Source: Ferdinandcohnia salidurans
GTDB lineage: Bacteria; Bacillota; Bacilli; Bacillales; Bacillaceae_L
Direction: 5' to 3'
Assembly: GCF_042680725.1 (NCBI RefSeq)
Contig: NZ_JBHUEK010000025.1
Location: forward strand, 62,001 to 126,000
Length of the DNA stretch: 64,000 bases
The notes beneath the pieces were generated by a model. The model was not told the origin of the DNA and ran no database searches. It was given only the letters and a program-made list of their open reading frames with translations. This document shows, in pieces, positions 51,369 through 59,675 of the stretch. How positions within the stretch are numbered: position 1 is the first letter of the stretch; the number at the start of each line of letters is the position of its first letter. Both the position numbers and the translations under genes were made by a program.

Positions 51369-51726
51369 CGCGGCTGTACCTTTCGAATACAGAATAGACT
51401 ATATCTTCACCCAACAAAATACGTTGGGGCTGGGCACTTCGAACAGCACTTGCTGCCCTACGAGATTCATAGTCCTAGCTTTACCTTAGACCGTGTTCCC
51501 TAGTCGTTGAACCTTCTCCAGAGTTTCCTCACAGGAGCTTGGCTGCTGATTATCCATTCTTCATCTTCATCTTCATCATTTTCATACCGTCACGCCTACC
51601 GTTTCCAGTTACGTTGTGGTTGATGAAGCTTTAGGAGGTTCCAGCAATTCACCCAGTTATCCTCTTATCCGTTACCAGATAAGACGCCCTTCTAATCAAT
51701 TATCTCAAAAGTTGCAATACACCTTG
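51369..51726 (-). ncRNA. Group I intron at the 3' end of hag (boundaries tentative)
   Basis: Core elements occur in order on the minus strand: AATTGCTGGAACCTCCTAAAGC; AATCAGCAGCCAAGC (~51537-51551); GGTTCAACGACTA (51501-51513), whose GACTA pairs with TAGTC in GAAGATATAGTC (51397-51408) to make P7; and a P9 hairpin CTGTATT/GGTACAG (51374-51392). A candidate P1 pairs hag AUGCCU (51727-51732) with guide GGGCGU (51684-51689), giving the U-G wobble expected at a 5' splice site after 51727. A terminal G at 51369 or 51371 is possible. Group I introns are known from flagellin genes of Geobacillus/Bacillus. The core is confident; both splice sites are not. Confidence 0.8.
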
Positions 51727-52515
51727 AGGCATTTGATTGGATTGAGCTAACATTGCTTGTGATGCTTGTGCAAGAATAGAATTCTTAGTTTGTTCCATCA
51801 TTTCTTTCGCCATATCTACGTCACGAATTCGAGACTCAGCTGCAGTAAGGTTTTCTGATGATGTGTTTAAGTTGTTAATTGTATGTTCAAGTCTATTTTG
51901 TATTGAACCTAAATTAGAACGATTATCTGAAACCGTATCTATTGCAGATTGAATAATAGTTAGGTTACCAGTTGCAACTGTATTAGTACCATCTAGAGTC
52001 GTTAACGCATCTAATCCAAGGCCAGCTGCAGTATTATCTGAATTAACCAAATCAATTGTTTCCCCTGCATTTGCACCCACTTGGAAAGTTATAGTGGTAG
52101 TATTATCAAGTAAGGATTGTTTGTTGAACTTAGTTTGAGTTGCGATATCACCAATTTGTTCTGTTAACTGAGTAATTTCTGCTTGAATCTTATCGTTATC
52201 GTCCGAAGTTTGAGTACCATTTGCAGCTTGTGTGTATAATTCTGCCATACGTTGTAACATTGCATGAGTTTCATTTAGGGCACCTTCAGCAGTTTGAATT
52301 AAAGAAATTCCATCTTGTGAGTTCTTTGATGCCTGGTCTAACCCACGAATTTGATTTCGCATTTTTTCAGATATTGCTAGGCCTGCTGCATCATCTGCTG
52401 CGCGGTTAATACGAAGGCCAGAAGATAACTTTTCCATCGACTTCATTTGAGCGCTGTTCGCAACTCCTAATTGACGATGTGTGTTAAGTGCTGCAATATT
52501 GTGATTAATTCTCAT
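51700..52515 (-). CDS. hag: Flagellin
   Basis: 271 aa. The D0/D1 ends are conserved (MRINHNIAALNTHRQLG; AADDAAGLAISEKMR; C-terminal LAQSNQMPQGVLQLLR), with a short variable centre, so it is a compact flagellin. Exported by the flagellar system with FliS as chaperone. A SigD promoter and a long leader with a CsrA site lie upstream. The reading frame is complete as it stands, but a group I intron core and a second copy of the flagellin tail follow before the terminator, so a spliced form with a different last part may exist. Confidence 0.97.
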   Translation of the reverse strand: MRINHNIAALNTHRQLGVANSAQMKSMEKLSSGLRINRAADDAAGLAISEKMRNQIRGLDQASKNSQDGISLIQTAEGALNETHAMLQRMAELYTQAANGTQTSDDNDKIQAEITQLTEQIGDIATQTKFNKQSLLDNTTTITFQVGANAGETIDLVNSDNTAAGLGLDALTTLDGTNTVATGNLTIIQSAIDTVSDNRSNLGSIQNRLEHTINNLNTSSENLTAAESRIRDVDMAKEMMEQTKNSILAQASQAMLAQSNQMPQGVLQLLR

Positions 52516-52521
52516 TTATTT

Positions 52522-52559
52522 TTTCCTCCTTGAATGTTTGTAATCCCACGTCCTTGTGG
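52522..52559 (-). promoter_or_regulatory. CsrA-binding sites in the hag leader
   Basis: On the minus strand CCAC-AAGGAC-GTGG (52546-52559) displays GGA in a hairpin loop, the classic CsrA target; a second GGA is in the Shine-Dalgarno CAAGGAGG (~52523-52532). B. subtilis hag has the same two-site arrangement, by which CsrA blocks translation until FliW removes it. Confidence 0.8.
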
Positions 52560-52626
52560 AATTTGATATATTAACAAACAGTACGAAAGTCGGCCGCCTT
52601 TTGCACTGATATGTTTTACATACTTT

Positions 52627-52652
52627 ATATCGACACGTTTTGTAATTGTTTA
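52627..52652 (-). promoter_or_regulatory. SigD promoter of hag
   Basis: On the minus strand TAAA (52649-52652), 14 nt, GTCGATAT (52627-52634), one mismatch from the SigD -10. A ~110-nt leader separates it from the ATG. Confidence 0.85.
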
Positions 52653-52689
52653 ATAGATTTTTAGTTTTTTCTACAAAATTCTTAAATAA

Positions 52690-52724
52690 AAATACCCGTT
52701 ATCATTTTTAGATTAACGGGTATT
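52690..52724 (-). terminator. Terminator between csrA and hag
   Basis: On the minus strand AATACCCGTTA pairs with TAACGGGTATT, followed by TTTATTT. The csrA stop lies within the left arm, so hag is transcribed separately. Confidence 0.9.
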
Positions 52725-52946
52725 CTTAAAATTGATATTCAGCTGTTTTAACAAATCAAATGAAGTTTGGGAGGCTTGGTTGTTTTCATTTTGAATATCT
52801 AGGTAAACTTCTTTCCGGTGGATTTCAATATGTTTTGGTGCTTCTATTCCGATTTTAATTTGTTCTCCACTCACTGATAATATTGTAATTTCAATATCAT
52901 CACCAATTTTTATTGATTCATTGATCTTTCTAGTTAATACAAGCAT
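52713..52946 (-). CDS. csrA: Carbon storage regulator / translational repressor CsrA
   Basis: 77 aa: MLVLTRKINESIKIGDDIEI with the RNA-binding Leu4/Arg6 strand, and GIEAPKHIEIHRKEVY with the second RNA-contacting Arg. A ~15-aa tail extends past the core. In Bacillus, CsrA represses hag translation and is antagonised by FliW, encoded just upstream (12 nt gap). The targets in the hag leader are present in this window. Confidence 0.97.
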   Translation of the reverse strand: MLVLTRKINESIKIGDDIEITILSVSGEQIKIGIEAPKHIEIHRKEVYLDIQNENNQASQTSFDLLKQLNINFKNTR

Positions 52947-52957
52947 ACTCCCACCTC

Positions 52958-53401
52958 CTATTTAGCAGATACTTTTCCTTTTTCAAAAATTAAATGCTTT
53001 GTTTGATATGAAGTATTTGTTAATATAACTTGCTTAGCTAATTGTTTTTTTGTATTTAGAACTACCGGAGCTTGCAAGTTCGCCGTAGTTTTTTCAAACG
53101 GATCTTTCACGGTTAAAATCACATAAACTGAAATATCCTTTTCTGATTCCAGATGAAGTTGTTCAATTACTTGATCATCAAGATTAAAATCATACTCTTT
53201 AAAAAAGAAAAACGGGTTTGTTACGACAAATGCCAATTGTGAATTTCCTACTGACTGCATAATTGAAATACTAGTATCTTCTCCAAAAGGTAGTATCACA
53301 AAGCACTTTTCTTCTAAAAATCCAGGTATACCATTTGCAAATGTGATAATTTCTTTTTCCTCTATATGTATCTCACCATGATATTTCGTATCTATTTTCA
53401 T
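52958..53401 (-). CDS. fliW: Flagellar assembly factor FliW
   Basis: 147 aa, single FliW domain (ITFANGIPGFLEEKCFVILP; later VYVILTVKDPFEKTTANLQA). It binds either flagellin or CsrA: when flagellin is exported, free FliW removes CsrA from hag mRNA. Gene order fliW-csrA-hag supports this circuit. The family's acidic C-terminal extension is short here, and the N-terminal beta-barrel is intact. Confidence 0.96.
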   Translation of the reverse strand: MKIDTKYHGEIHIEEKEIITFANGIPGFLEEKCFVILPFGEDTSISIMQSVGNSQLAFVVTNPFFFFKEYDFNLDDQVIEQLHLESEKDISVYVILTVKDPFEKTTANLQAPVVLNTKKQLAKQVILTNTSYQTKHLIFEKGKVSAK

Positions 53402-53418
53402 TTTTTCACAACCTTATT

Positions 53419-54009
53419 TTAGATCTCTTGTTCGTAGTTCACACCGATATATTTTAAATTTACAAAGTCAATTTTTAGTGATTGCCTTTGATCTAAAGTA
53501 ATATCTACTTTTCCAGGAGTGTACTCATGAATTGGTTTATTAATGTTAGCATTTATAACTGGCTTATTCACTTTAACCTGTATGTCCACTTCTGCCGGAA
53601 CATAATTAGTTTTAACACTAAAGTGAGACGGTATCCAACCTATATTAAATTGCAACTCAGGTCCTTCACTATTTCTTTTAGCAATTTGAGAAATTGGATT
53701 TCCACCGTTTTCGATTTTCATTAATTCATTTCCTTCTTGTGCCCGCCTTGCAACACCTTCAAGGGAATCCCGATAACCCTTGTCAGCAGCCTCCGCAATT
53801 CTTTGAGAAATGCTTTTTAGGTCCATGTCCGCTCTTGCCTGAGATTGGTCAATTGTTAGTTTCCCAGGCGTAGTTTGGATCGTTAATTCAGCTTTGGGCT
53901 GTTCAATTGATAAATCTGCTTTTGGTTGTTGGATTTCTTGAATTGGATTGTTCTTACGAATTCCAATTTTAGCATATTGAGATTCTAATCGAATTTGGGC
54001 TAATTCCAT
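53419..54009 (-). CDS. DUF6470 protein (YviE-like)
   Basis: 196 aa, the yviE position between flgL and fliW. Repeats of the form QPKAxLxIxxxxGxLxID near the N-terminus (PKADLSIEQPKAELTIQ) and a QARADMDLKSISQRIAEAA segment are typical of DUF6470. No membrane helix or signal peptide. Its role in flagellar assembly is unknown; conserved genomic position suggests it acts with FlgK/FlgL or FliW. Confidence 0.88.
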   Translation of the reverse strand: MELAQIRLESQYAKIGIRKNNPIQEIQQPKADLSIEQPKAELTIQTTPGKLTIDQSQARADMDLKSISQRIAEAADKGYRDSLEGVARRAQEGNELMKIENGGNPISQIAKRNSEGPELQFNIGWIPSHFSVKTNYVPAEVDIQVKVNKPVINANINKPIHEYTPGKVDITLDQRQSLKIDFVNLKYIGVNYEQEI

Positions 54010-54051
54010 AGTTTCACCTCTATCAAAAAAGCTATCTTTTTATAAGATAGC

Positions 54052-54930
54052 TTAACGTAAAAAGTCTAAAAGTGTGGGTTGAATGATTCGAGATCCAACT
54101 CCAAGTGATGCACGGTGCACTGCCTCTGCAGTTGTTAAATTAATTATTACCTTTTCCATATCAGCATCTTCGTTCTCTGAGATAATTTTATTTGCAATTA
54201 CCTCCTGCGAACTAAGTCTGTCATCAATAAGTTCCACACGGTTATATCTTGCTCCAAGATCTGCACGATTTGTAACAATGTTAGAACTATGGTCATCTAA
54301 ACTGTCAAGATACTTAGCAACGTCGCCATTGGAGCTTAGATCATTTATTAAATTATCCAGTTCAGTAAAAATGTCATTTGCATTGCTACCTTGCAATAGG
54401 TCTGTAGCCTTCACATTCACATTCATCTGAACCCCTTTTGAAACCTCAAGCAACACATCACTACTTGTTGACGGAATCTTATTAGTAGCTAAATCAACTG
54501 GAGCTTCAGTTGTATTTGTACCATTAAAGATAAACTTATTCCCAACCTTAGTATTAGCAACAGTAGCAATATGCTCTTTTAATTGCGCAATCTCTATTGC
54601 AATATTTTTCTTTTCATCTGCACCATTCGTCCCCGTACTCGCCTGCACCGTCAACTCCCTAACACGATGAAGTGCCTGAGTCATCTTATCCATCGCATCG
54701 TCCGCTGACTCCATCCATGTGTATGCTTCGGATAGATTCCGTTGGTATTGTTCAATCTCTGCAAGGTCTGTACGATAGCGCATGCCCTTAATTGCAACTA
54801 CTGGATCGTCGGAGGGCTTTGTTATTTTCTTTTGAGTGTTTAATTGATCCTGATATTTACCAAGTCTTTCGTAACTGTTACTTAGATTTCGGAGCATGTT
54901 ATTTGTTAACATGGATTGTGTTACGCGCAT
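54052..54930 (-). CDS. flgL: Flagellar hook-filament junction protein FlgL
   Basis: 292 aa. Flagellin-like ends: MRVTQSMLTNNMLRNLSNSY and a C-terminal NLTTAEAVHRASLGVGSRII coiled end. It forms the second junction layer between hook and filament. It starts 10 nt after flgK ends. Slightly shorter than some homologues, but complete. Confidence 0.96.
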   Translation of the reverse strand: MRVTQSMLTNNMLRNLSNSYERLGKYQDQLNTQKKITKPSDDPVVAIKGMRYRTDLAEIEQYQRNLSEAYTWMESADDAMDKMTQALHRVRELTVQASTGTNGADEKKNIAIEIAQLKEHIATVANTKVGNKFIFNGTNTTEAPVDLATNKIPSTSSDVLLEVSKGVQMNVNVKATDLLQGSNANDIFTELDNLINDLSSNGDVAKYLDSLDDHSSNIVTNRADLGARYNRVELIDDRLSSQEVIANKIISENEDADMEKVIINLTTAEAVHRASLGVGSRIIQPTLLDFLR

Positions 54931-54939
54931 GTTTTACAC

Positions 54940-56505
54940 CTACCTTCCACCAGTACCTAGGCCATTTATGATTCGATCTAACATTTCATCAAGGACTGTA
55001 ATCATCCTAGCCGAACCGTTGTATGCATGCTGGAATTTAATCATGTTTGTCATTTCTTCATCTAATGAGACCGCACTTACCGATTGACGTCGATTTTCGA
55101 CTGAATCCTTCAATACCGCAGAGTTATCTGCCATTCGGATTGCTTCCTGGGAATCTACTCCCATAGAACCAATGAGAGATTCGTAGAAGGACTGAATACT
55201 TCCGGCTGTTATTGGGAAGCCAGCTAGTTTACCGAAGTCTGCATTTTTAACATTTGCTAAATTTGTAGCATTGTAGCCATTTCCTGATTCACCTTGAATC
55301 GTTGAAACAGCAATATGGCTGAGATTGTCAATGTTAGAAGAAATACTGATAGTCGATGCTGCTCCAGCATGTGCTTTTGCCCCAGTTCCAGTAAATGGAG
55401 TAAAAAAGTCGCCACCCTGCACACTTGGTTCTGTTGAAGTTTTTAATGTATATCCTTGTTTATGAACGTTATTAAACTGATTGGCAAACGAATAAGCCAT
55501 TTTATCCAAGTCATCTAGCATCTTGTTGTAAATGCCTTTTTCCTCGCCGTTGCTATCAACATAACCGAATGCCTCAACTAATGCTTTCATTTCCCCGCTA
55601 CGTACAAAAGGAATAGTTTGTCCATCTAATTGGAAACCAGTAACAGGCCCGGTTGGTTGATCATTCACTCCGTCTCCGTCAGAATCCATTGCAGGAACGA
55701 CTGAAAGCTTTTTAAAATTACTTCCATCAATCAGTTTGGTCTCTGTTCCGTTCTCACCAACGATTGAAATGTCTAGAATTCCTTCAGCAACCGGTAGGGA
55801 ATCACCACCACTGCTTCTTGGAGGGTGAACCTTAATTTCCACGTATTTTGAAAGCTCATCAATTAACCGATCACGTTCGTCGTATAAATCGTTTGGTAAA
55901 TAACCGACTGGCTCAATCTCTGAAATTTGTTTATTTATTTTACTAATCTGATCAGAAAGCGAGTTTACTGTTTTCACAGTTACACTGATTTGTTTGCCAA
56001 AGTCGTCTTTTATCGCAGTTAAAGAGTTTGATAGATAATTGAAAGTGTTTGCTACCATTTCTCCACGTTGGCGCACTACCGAACGTGCACCTTGGTCTTC
56101 TGGGTTAGCCGCTAAATCCTGCAGCGACTGCCAAAACTGGTTCATTGTGTTTGCAAGACCTGTTTCAGATGGCTCATTCATGATTTCTTCCATTTTACCC
56201 AAAGCGTTTGCGCGTGTTTCCCAGTAGCTTGTTTTTGTTTGCTCACCACGAAATTGAACGTCTAAAAAGCTTTCGCGCACACGTTGTATTGTTCCGGCTT
56301 CAACACCTGTTCCAAGTTGTCCAGGAAATTTAGGTGCATTTAGACCAGGAGATGGATATGGATTTGTCTGGGTGAAGTTGACACGTTGCCTTGTGTAGCC
56401 AGGTGTACTCGCATTTGCGATATTGTGTCCAGTTGTATATAACGCACTTTGCTGGGTCATCATGCCGCGGCGTGCAGTTTCTAGTCCATGAAAAGTTGAT
56501 ACCAT
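54940..56505 (-). CDS. flgK: Flagellar hook-associated protein FlgK
   Basis: 521 aa. The rod/hook N-terminal motif (STFHGLETARRGMMTQQSAL; TGHNIANASTPGYTRQRV) and the C-terminal EMTNMIKFQHAYNGSARMIT are intact. First junction protein, secreted through the flagellar export apparatus. GGAGG precedes the ATG. It follows flgN with a short gap; FlgN is its chaperone. Confidence 0.97.
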   Translation of the reverse strand: MVSTFHGLETARRGMMTQQSALYTTGHNIANASTPGYTRQRVNFTQTNPYPSPGLNAPKFPGQLGTGVEAGTIQRVRESFLDVQFRGEQTKTSYWETRANALGKMEEIMNEPSETGLANTMNQFWQSLQDLAANPEDQGARSVVRQRGEMVANTFNYLSNSLTAIKDDFGKQISVTVKTVNSLSDQISKINKQISEIEPVGYLPNDLYDERDRLIDELSKYVEIKVHPPRSSGGDSLPVAEGILDISIVGENGTETKLIDGSNFKKLSVVPAMDSDGDGVNDQPTGPVTGFQLDGQTIPFVRSGEMKALVEAFGYVDSNGEEKGIYNKMLDDLDKMAYSFANQFNNVHKQGYTLKTSTEPSVQGGDFFTPFTGTGAKAHAGAASTISISSNIDNLSHIAVSTIQGESGNGYNATNLANVKNADFGKLAGFPITAGSIQSFYESLIGSMGVDSQEAIRMADNSAVLKDSVENRRQSVSAVSLDEEMTNMIKFQHAYNGSARMITVLDEMLDRIINGLGTGGR

Positions 56506-56520
56506 TTTTCCATCCTCCGT

Positions 56521-57003
56521 TTAAGCTTTTGAGTCGAACATCGAACGTGTTTGCTTTTTCTCTTTTGTTCCCGCTGGATTGCCATAGGTAGCAGTTTGTT
56601 CCTGTGGTAGTAGCATGTCCAACGACATGTTCACGTACTGCAGTGACTGGTGTGTGAGCTGTTGATTTAATTCGTTGACAACCTTTAAATCGCGAGTAAC
56701 TTTTACTAATTCTTCAAGCAATCCCACTAACTCTGAGCGAATTGGTTCACCTGCAACCTCAATACACTTCGATAATGTCTTCTCTCGAACACGTGGTCCA
56801 AGCAAATTATCGACAATGGTAATCCGTTCATTTTCCATTTGCCTTATTGCCAAAATATATTTTTGTTCTTCTTTCATTTGTTCGTTGAGGGCATCGATGT
56901 CGCCATTTTTTAGAATTTCTGTTTTTCGCTCAGATAGCTTAAGTAGGTTTTGATGTAGAATAAGAATCTTTTTGAGCGTTGAGACTAAGTTTTCTGCAGA
57001 CAT
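56521..57003 (-). CDS. flgN: FlgK/FlgL export chaperone FlgN
   Basis: 160 aa, mostly one long helical coiled coil (KILILHQNLLKLSERKTEIL; NEQMKEEQKYILAIRQMENE) as in FlgN/YvyG. The position directly before flgK fits. AGGAGGG precedes the ATG. FlgN delivers FlgK and FlgL to the export gate. Confidence 0.92.
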   Translation of the reverse strand: MSAENLVSTLKKILILHQNLLKLSERKTEILKNGDIDALNEQMKEEQKYILAIRQMENERITIVDNLLGPRVREKTLSKCIEVAGEPIRSELVGLLEELVKVTRDLKVVNELNQQLTHQSLQYVNMSLDMLLPQEQTATYGNPAGTKEKKQTRSMFDSKA

Positions 57004-57024
57004 AATGACCCTCCTTTTTTCACA

Positions 57025-57285
57025 TTACTTTTTAAAATAAAAATTGTATACGCTTTTCGCAACGTCCTCTGCGTTTACTTTATATGTACCGCTTTGTACT
57101 AGTTGTTTAAGGGCTTCAACCTTTTGTTGACGTTCAACGGTTATAGGTGATGTTTCCTGCAACTGTTTTGCAGCCGAAGAGATCTCCACTTTATCCGTTT
57201 GGGTTGATTTTTCTGTAGCAGCAACCTTGTTCATTTGCTTTTTATATGGATTCATTCCGACTGGTCCGAACTGGTTAATTTTCAT
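57025..57285 (-). CDS. flgM: Anti-sigma-D factor FlgM
   Basis: 86 aa: disordered N-terminus beginning MKINQFGPVGMNPYKK and a C-terminal SigD-binding part (VEISSAAKQLQE, KVEALKQLVQSGTYKVNAED). It binds SigD until hook completion. A near-perfect SigD promoter lies 45 nt upstream, giving negative feedback. Confidence 0.96.
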   Translation of the reverse strand: MKINQFGPVGMNPYKKQMNKVAATEKSTQTDKVEISSAAKQLQETSPITVERQQKVEALKQLVQSGTYKVNAEDVAKSVYNFYFKK

Positions 57286-57329
57286 GGTAAAACCTCACTT
57301 TCTATCCGAACTTTATTTCTTTTTATTTT

Positions 57330-57356
57330 ATATCGGCAGCGACATGAAAAAGTTTA
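57330..57356 (-). promoter_or_regulatory. SigD promoter of flgM
   Basis: On the minus strand TAAA (57353-57356), exactly 15 nt, then GCCGATAT (57330-57337): a perfect consensus match, 45 nt from the ATG. Confidence 0.92.
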
Positions 57357-57358
57357 GA

Positions 57359-57766
57359 TTATTTATCAACATAATACGTTCTTTGTTCACGAATTCGCAG
57401 TTCTCGCATTCGTTCCTGTTCTTTTTGGAAAGTAGATAATTCACTACGAAGTTCCTTTGTACAGTCGTCGCATAGATTACCTTCCCTAATTATAGTGCGA
57501 CATTTTTGACATGGATATCCAAGGTTTGGGAATTGCGCAAGACGCAAACGTCCGCTTTTAATAAATTTGATGATTAATTCCTCATCCACACCCGTTCCCT
57601 CTGAGGTCTCAAAGATAGTTGCTGTCCGATTTTCCTTTTTTCGAATAAACGTATAAACCGTTTCGAACGCGATTTGCTCTTCTTTATAGCATTTTTCACA
57701 TACATCACGTAGATTCGTTTTTACAAATAGTCCTCCGCAATTTGGGCAATTCATTAGTTCCGCCAT
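57359..57766 (-). CDS. yvyF: YvyF-like flagellar operon protein (zinc-ribbon)
   Basis: 135 aa from the ATG at 57766 (AGGAGAG 7 nt upstream); a GTG seven codons earlier overlaps the ribosome-binding site. Cys pairs CPNCGG, CEKCYKE, CQKCRT and CDDCTKE suggest zinc-ribbons; a middle segment (IIKFIKSGRLRLAQFPNLGY) recalls a winged-helix-like DNA- or protein-binding part. This matches the TIGR03826-type YvyF family between comFC and flgM. A SigD-like sequence (ACCGATAT at 57804-57811, TAAA at 57825-57828) lies upstream with a short 13-nt spacer. Confidence 0.9.
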   Translation of the reverse strand: MAELMNCPNCGGLFVKTNLRDVCEKCYKEEQIAFETVYTFIRKKENRTATIFETSEGTGVDEELIIKFIKSGRLRLAQFPNLGYPCQKCRTIIREGNLCDDCTKELRSELSTFQKEQERMRELRIREQRTYYVDK

Positions 57767-57850
57767 ATTGATTCTCTCCTCGAACACCTTTTTTCTATCT
57801 ATTATATCGGTGGTTTTGGAGGAGTTTATAGTGACAGATTTTTGAAATAT

Positions 57851-58555
57851 CTACCCCCTCATCAACGTCAACGACGAGACCGACTTCGCCCCTGCCTCTA
57901 CCAACACTTTTCCCGCATGCCTCAGCGTCGAGCCTGTCGTATAAATATCATCTACTAACAAAATATCTTTACCCTGAACCTCGCCGGTCACTCGGAATAC
58001 ATTTTCACCAAGAATCCTCTCGGAACGATTCTTCTTTGATTGCTTATCCAAATGAGTCCGCGTCATCACCTCGTGTACCTGCACTTCCAACAACGCTGCT
58101 AGCGCCTTAGCCTGGTTAAATCCACGTTCATACAAACGCTCGTCACTTAATGGAATTGGAACAACAAGATAGGAAGAATTAAAATGAGTTTTGAAAGCTT
58201 TTTTAAGAGGGGTTTTAAAGATTGAAGAAATCACAAAATCACCGCGGAATTTATAAAGGGAGATCACATCTTTTGCAAAGTCATTATAGAGGTAAATCGA
58301 CCGGTTCTTTGTAAGGACACCTTGAAAGTTGGAATCTTGTTCCCAGCGAACGCAGTCATAGCAGAGGTTTCCTTCACGATATTCGTCGGCCACATCCGAA
58401 AAAAGTCGGCCACAACATTCGCAAAATTCGCCTTCTATTTTTTCGAATTTCTCACTACAAGTAGAACAAAGTGGATCAGGTTCTACTAAAGAAAACAGGG
58501 TCGCCCATGAATCCACTTCCTCAAAATATTGATGGCAAAGAATACATGTAGACAT
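57851..58555 (-). CDS. comFC: ComFC phosphoribosyltransferase-like competence protein
   Basis: 234 aa. N-terminal zinc-finger Cys pairs (CILCHQYF, CSTCSEKF, CECCGRLF, CYDCVRW) and a C-terminal phosphoribosyltransferase domain with the PRPP loop ILLVDDIYTTGSTL. Needed for transformation; it works with ComFA in moving single-stranded DNA. It follows comFB with 3 nt between them. Confidence 0.95.
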   Translation of the reverse strand: MSTCILCHQYFEEVDSWATLFSLVEPDPLCSTCSEKFEKIEGEFCECCGRLFSDVADEYREGNLCYDCVRWEQDSNFQGVLTKNRSIYLYNDFAKDVISLYKFRGDFVISSIFKTPLKKAFKTHFNSSYLVVPIPLSDERLYERGFNQAKALAALLEVQVHEVMTRTHLDKQSKKNRSERILGENVFRVTGEVQGKDILLVDDIYTTGSTLRHAGKVLVEAGAKSVSSLTLMRG

Positions 58556-58558
58556 CGG

Positions 58559-58840
58559 TTAGCTCCTTTGAAAATTTGCGCATTGAGGATTTTTTGCTAC
58601 GATGTTCACGGCTTCTGCGATTTTCACATAGATATTCGCCATCATTTGTTTATTAAAATATTGAGCCCGAACATACGCCATCCCACTGTCTTTTGAGACA
58701 TAACGAGGTGGAATATTATTTAGCGTGAGGGCAAACACATCATTTTTACATTGTTCACATTTACAAGGCAGGTTAAATTCAGACCAATTATCATTAATTG
58801 CTTCAGCCACTAATGGCTCCATTGCATTAAAAACCTTCAT
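58559..58840 (-). CDS. comFB: Late competence protein ComFB
   Basis: 93 aa from the ATG at 58840 (GGAGAGG upstream); ATGs further upstream would add a tail not found in the family. ComFB core: NAMEPLVAEAINDNW, CKCEQCKNDVFALTLNNIPP with the zinc-binding Cys set, RYVSKDSGMAYVRA. ComFB-like proteins in some bacteria bind c-di-GMP or cAMP-type nucleotides; in B. subtilis the gene is dispensable for transformation. Confidence 0.92.
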   Translation of the reverse strand: MKVFNAMEPLVAEAINDNWSEFNLPCKCEQCKNDVFALTLNNIPPRYVSKDSGMAYVRAQYFNKQMMANIYVKIAEAVNIVAKNPQCANFQRS

Positions 58841-58975
58841 ATGAACCTCTCCATTCTCTTTTTTCATTATCACACAATAAACATTAATTGGAAATACTTT
58901 TGGCCTACTCATTTAATTTGACAGACCTTCGTATTATTCCTTTTTAACGATCGAAAAATAATGCTTTGGTCCTAT

Positions 58976-59014
58976 CGAAAAACCCCTATGCCAGATTCCG
59001 TCCAGCTTAGGGGT
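58976..59014 (-). terminator. Terminator of the sortase gene
   Basis: On the minus strand GACCCCTAAGC pairs with GGCATAGGGGT, then TTTTTCG, a few nt after the sortase stop. It separates the sortase gene from comFB. Confidence 0.85.
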
Positions 59015-59021
59015 CACAAGG

Positions 59022-59609
59022 TCAATTAACCATTTTTCCATAAAAAATAAAGCGGTGTGGCGCGTTTCCAATGTATCCGAACGGATAACAGGTTGTTACA
59101 ATAAGCTCCTCGTTTGGCGCTGTTGATTTAATGATGGTCCGGTCGTCCGCATCCACGATTTTCGTATCCACTATTTCATAGGTAAAATCACCGTATGGCA
59201 TTTTCACAACAAATGTGTCACCGATTGCAAGTTCATCAAAGCGTCTAAAAGTGGTATCGCGATGACCTGAGAGGACAATTTGATCGTTTTGCGTCGGTAG
59301 CGCGGTGCCGAGATAATGACCTACGCCCTTTGCGAGTTCATCCTCATCCGTTCCCTCTATGATTGGCATTTTCTCACCAAGCTTTGGAACTTCTAAAACT
59401 CCCATTGTCTCGCCTTTTTCAAAGGTTGGAATCACAATTTCCTTTTCTGCCTCTTCCTCTACAGGAGAGGTTGAGATAAGTTCCTCTGCCTGAACCAATG
59501 CTTCTTTTTGTGCCTGATTTGAATCCCAAATTTGAAAAACCGAGTAACCTGTCAATGAAACTCCACCGATGATTAACAAAAGCGCAAACGTATAAACAAC
59601 CTTTTTCAC
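59022..59609 (-). CDS. srtD: Class D sortase
   Basis: 195 aa: N-terminal membrane helix (~5-25), linker, then the sortase barrel with catalytic His (LSGHRDTTFR, ~120), Cys in the TLxTC motif (LIVTTCYPF, ~174) and Arg (APHRFIFYG, ~186). The single N-terminal anchor and short size fit class D. Class D sortases of bacilli cut LPNTA-like signals; the truncated protein at 62840 carries LPTTA. It is a GTG start with GGTGGTG upstream, and lies between comFA and comFB, where B. subtilis has no gene. Confidence 0.93.
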   Translation of the reverse strand: MKKVVYTFALLLIIGGVSLTGYSVFQIWDSNQAQKEALVQAEELISTSPVEEEAEKEIVIPTFEKGETMGVLEVPKLGEKMPIIEGTDEDELAKGVGHYLGTALPTQNDQIVLSGHRDTTFRRFDELAIGDTFVVKMPYGDFTYEIVDTKIVDADDRTIIKSTAPNEELIVTTCYPFGYIGNAPHRFIFYGKMVN

Positions 59610-59675
59610 TGGAAATCACCACCATTTTCGTTCTTTGTCCGTTATCTTTAATCATAATCAAAATGGGCTACAAAA

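Noticed and set aside
51321..51380. Distal flagellin tail as an independent small gene
   Set aside because: No start codon or ribosome-binding site; it matches only the conserved flagellin C-terminus and follows an intron core.
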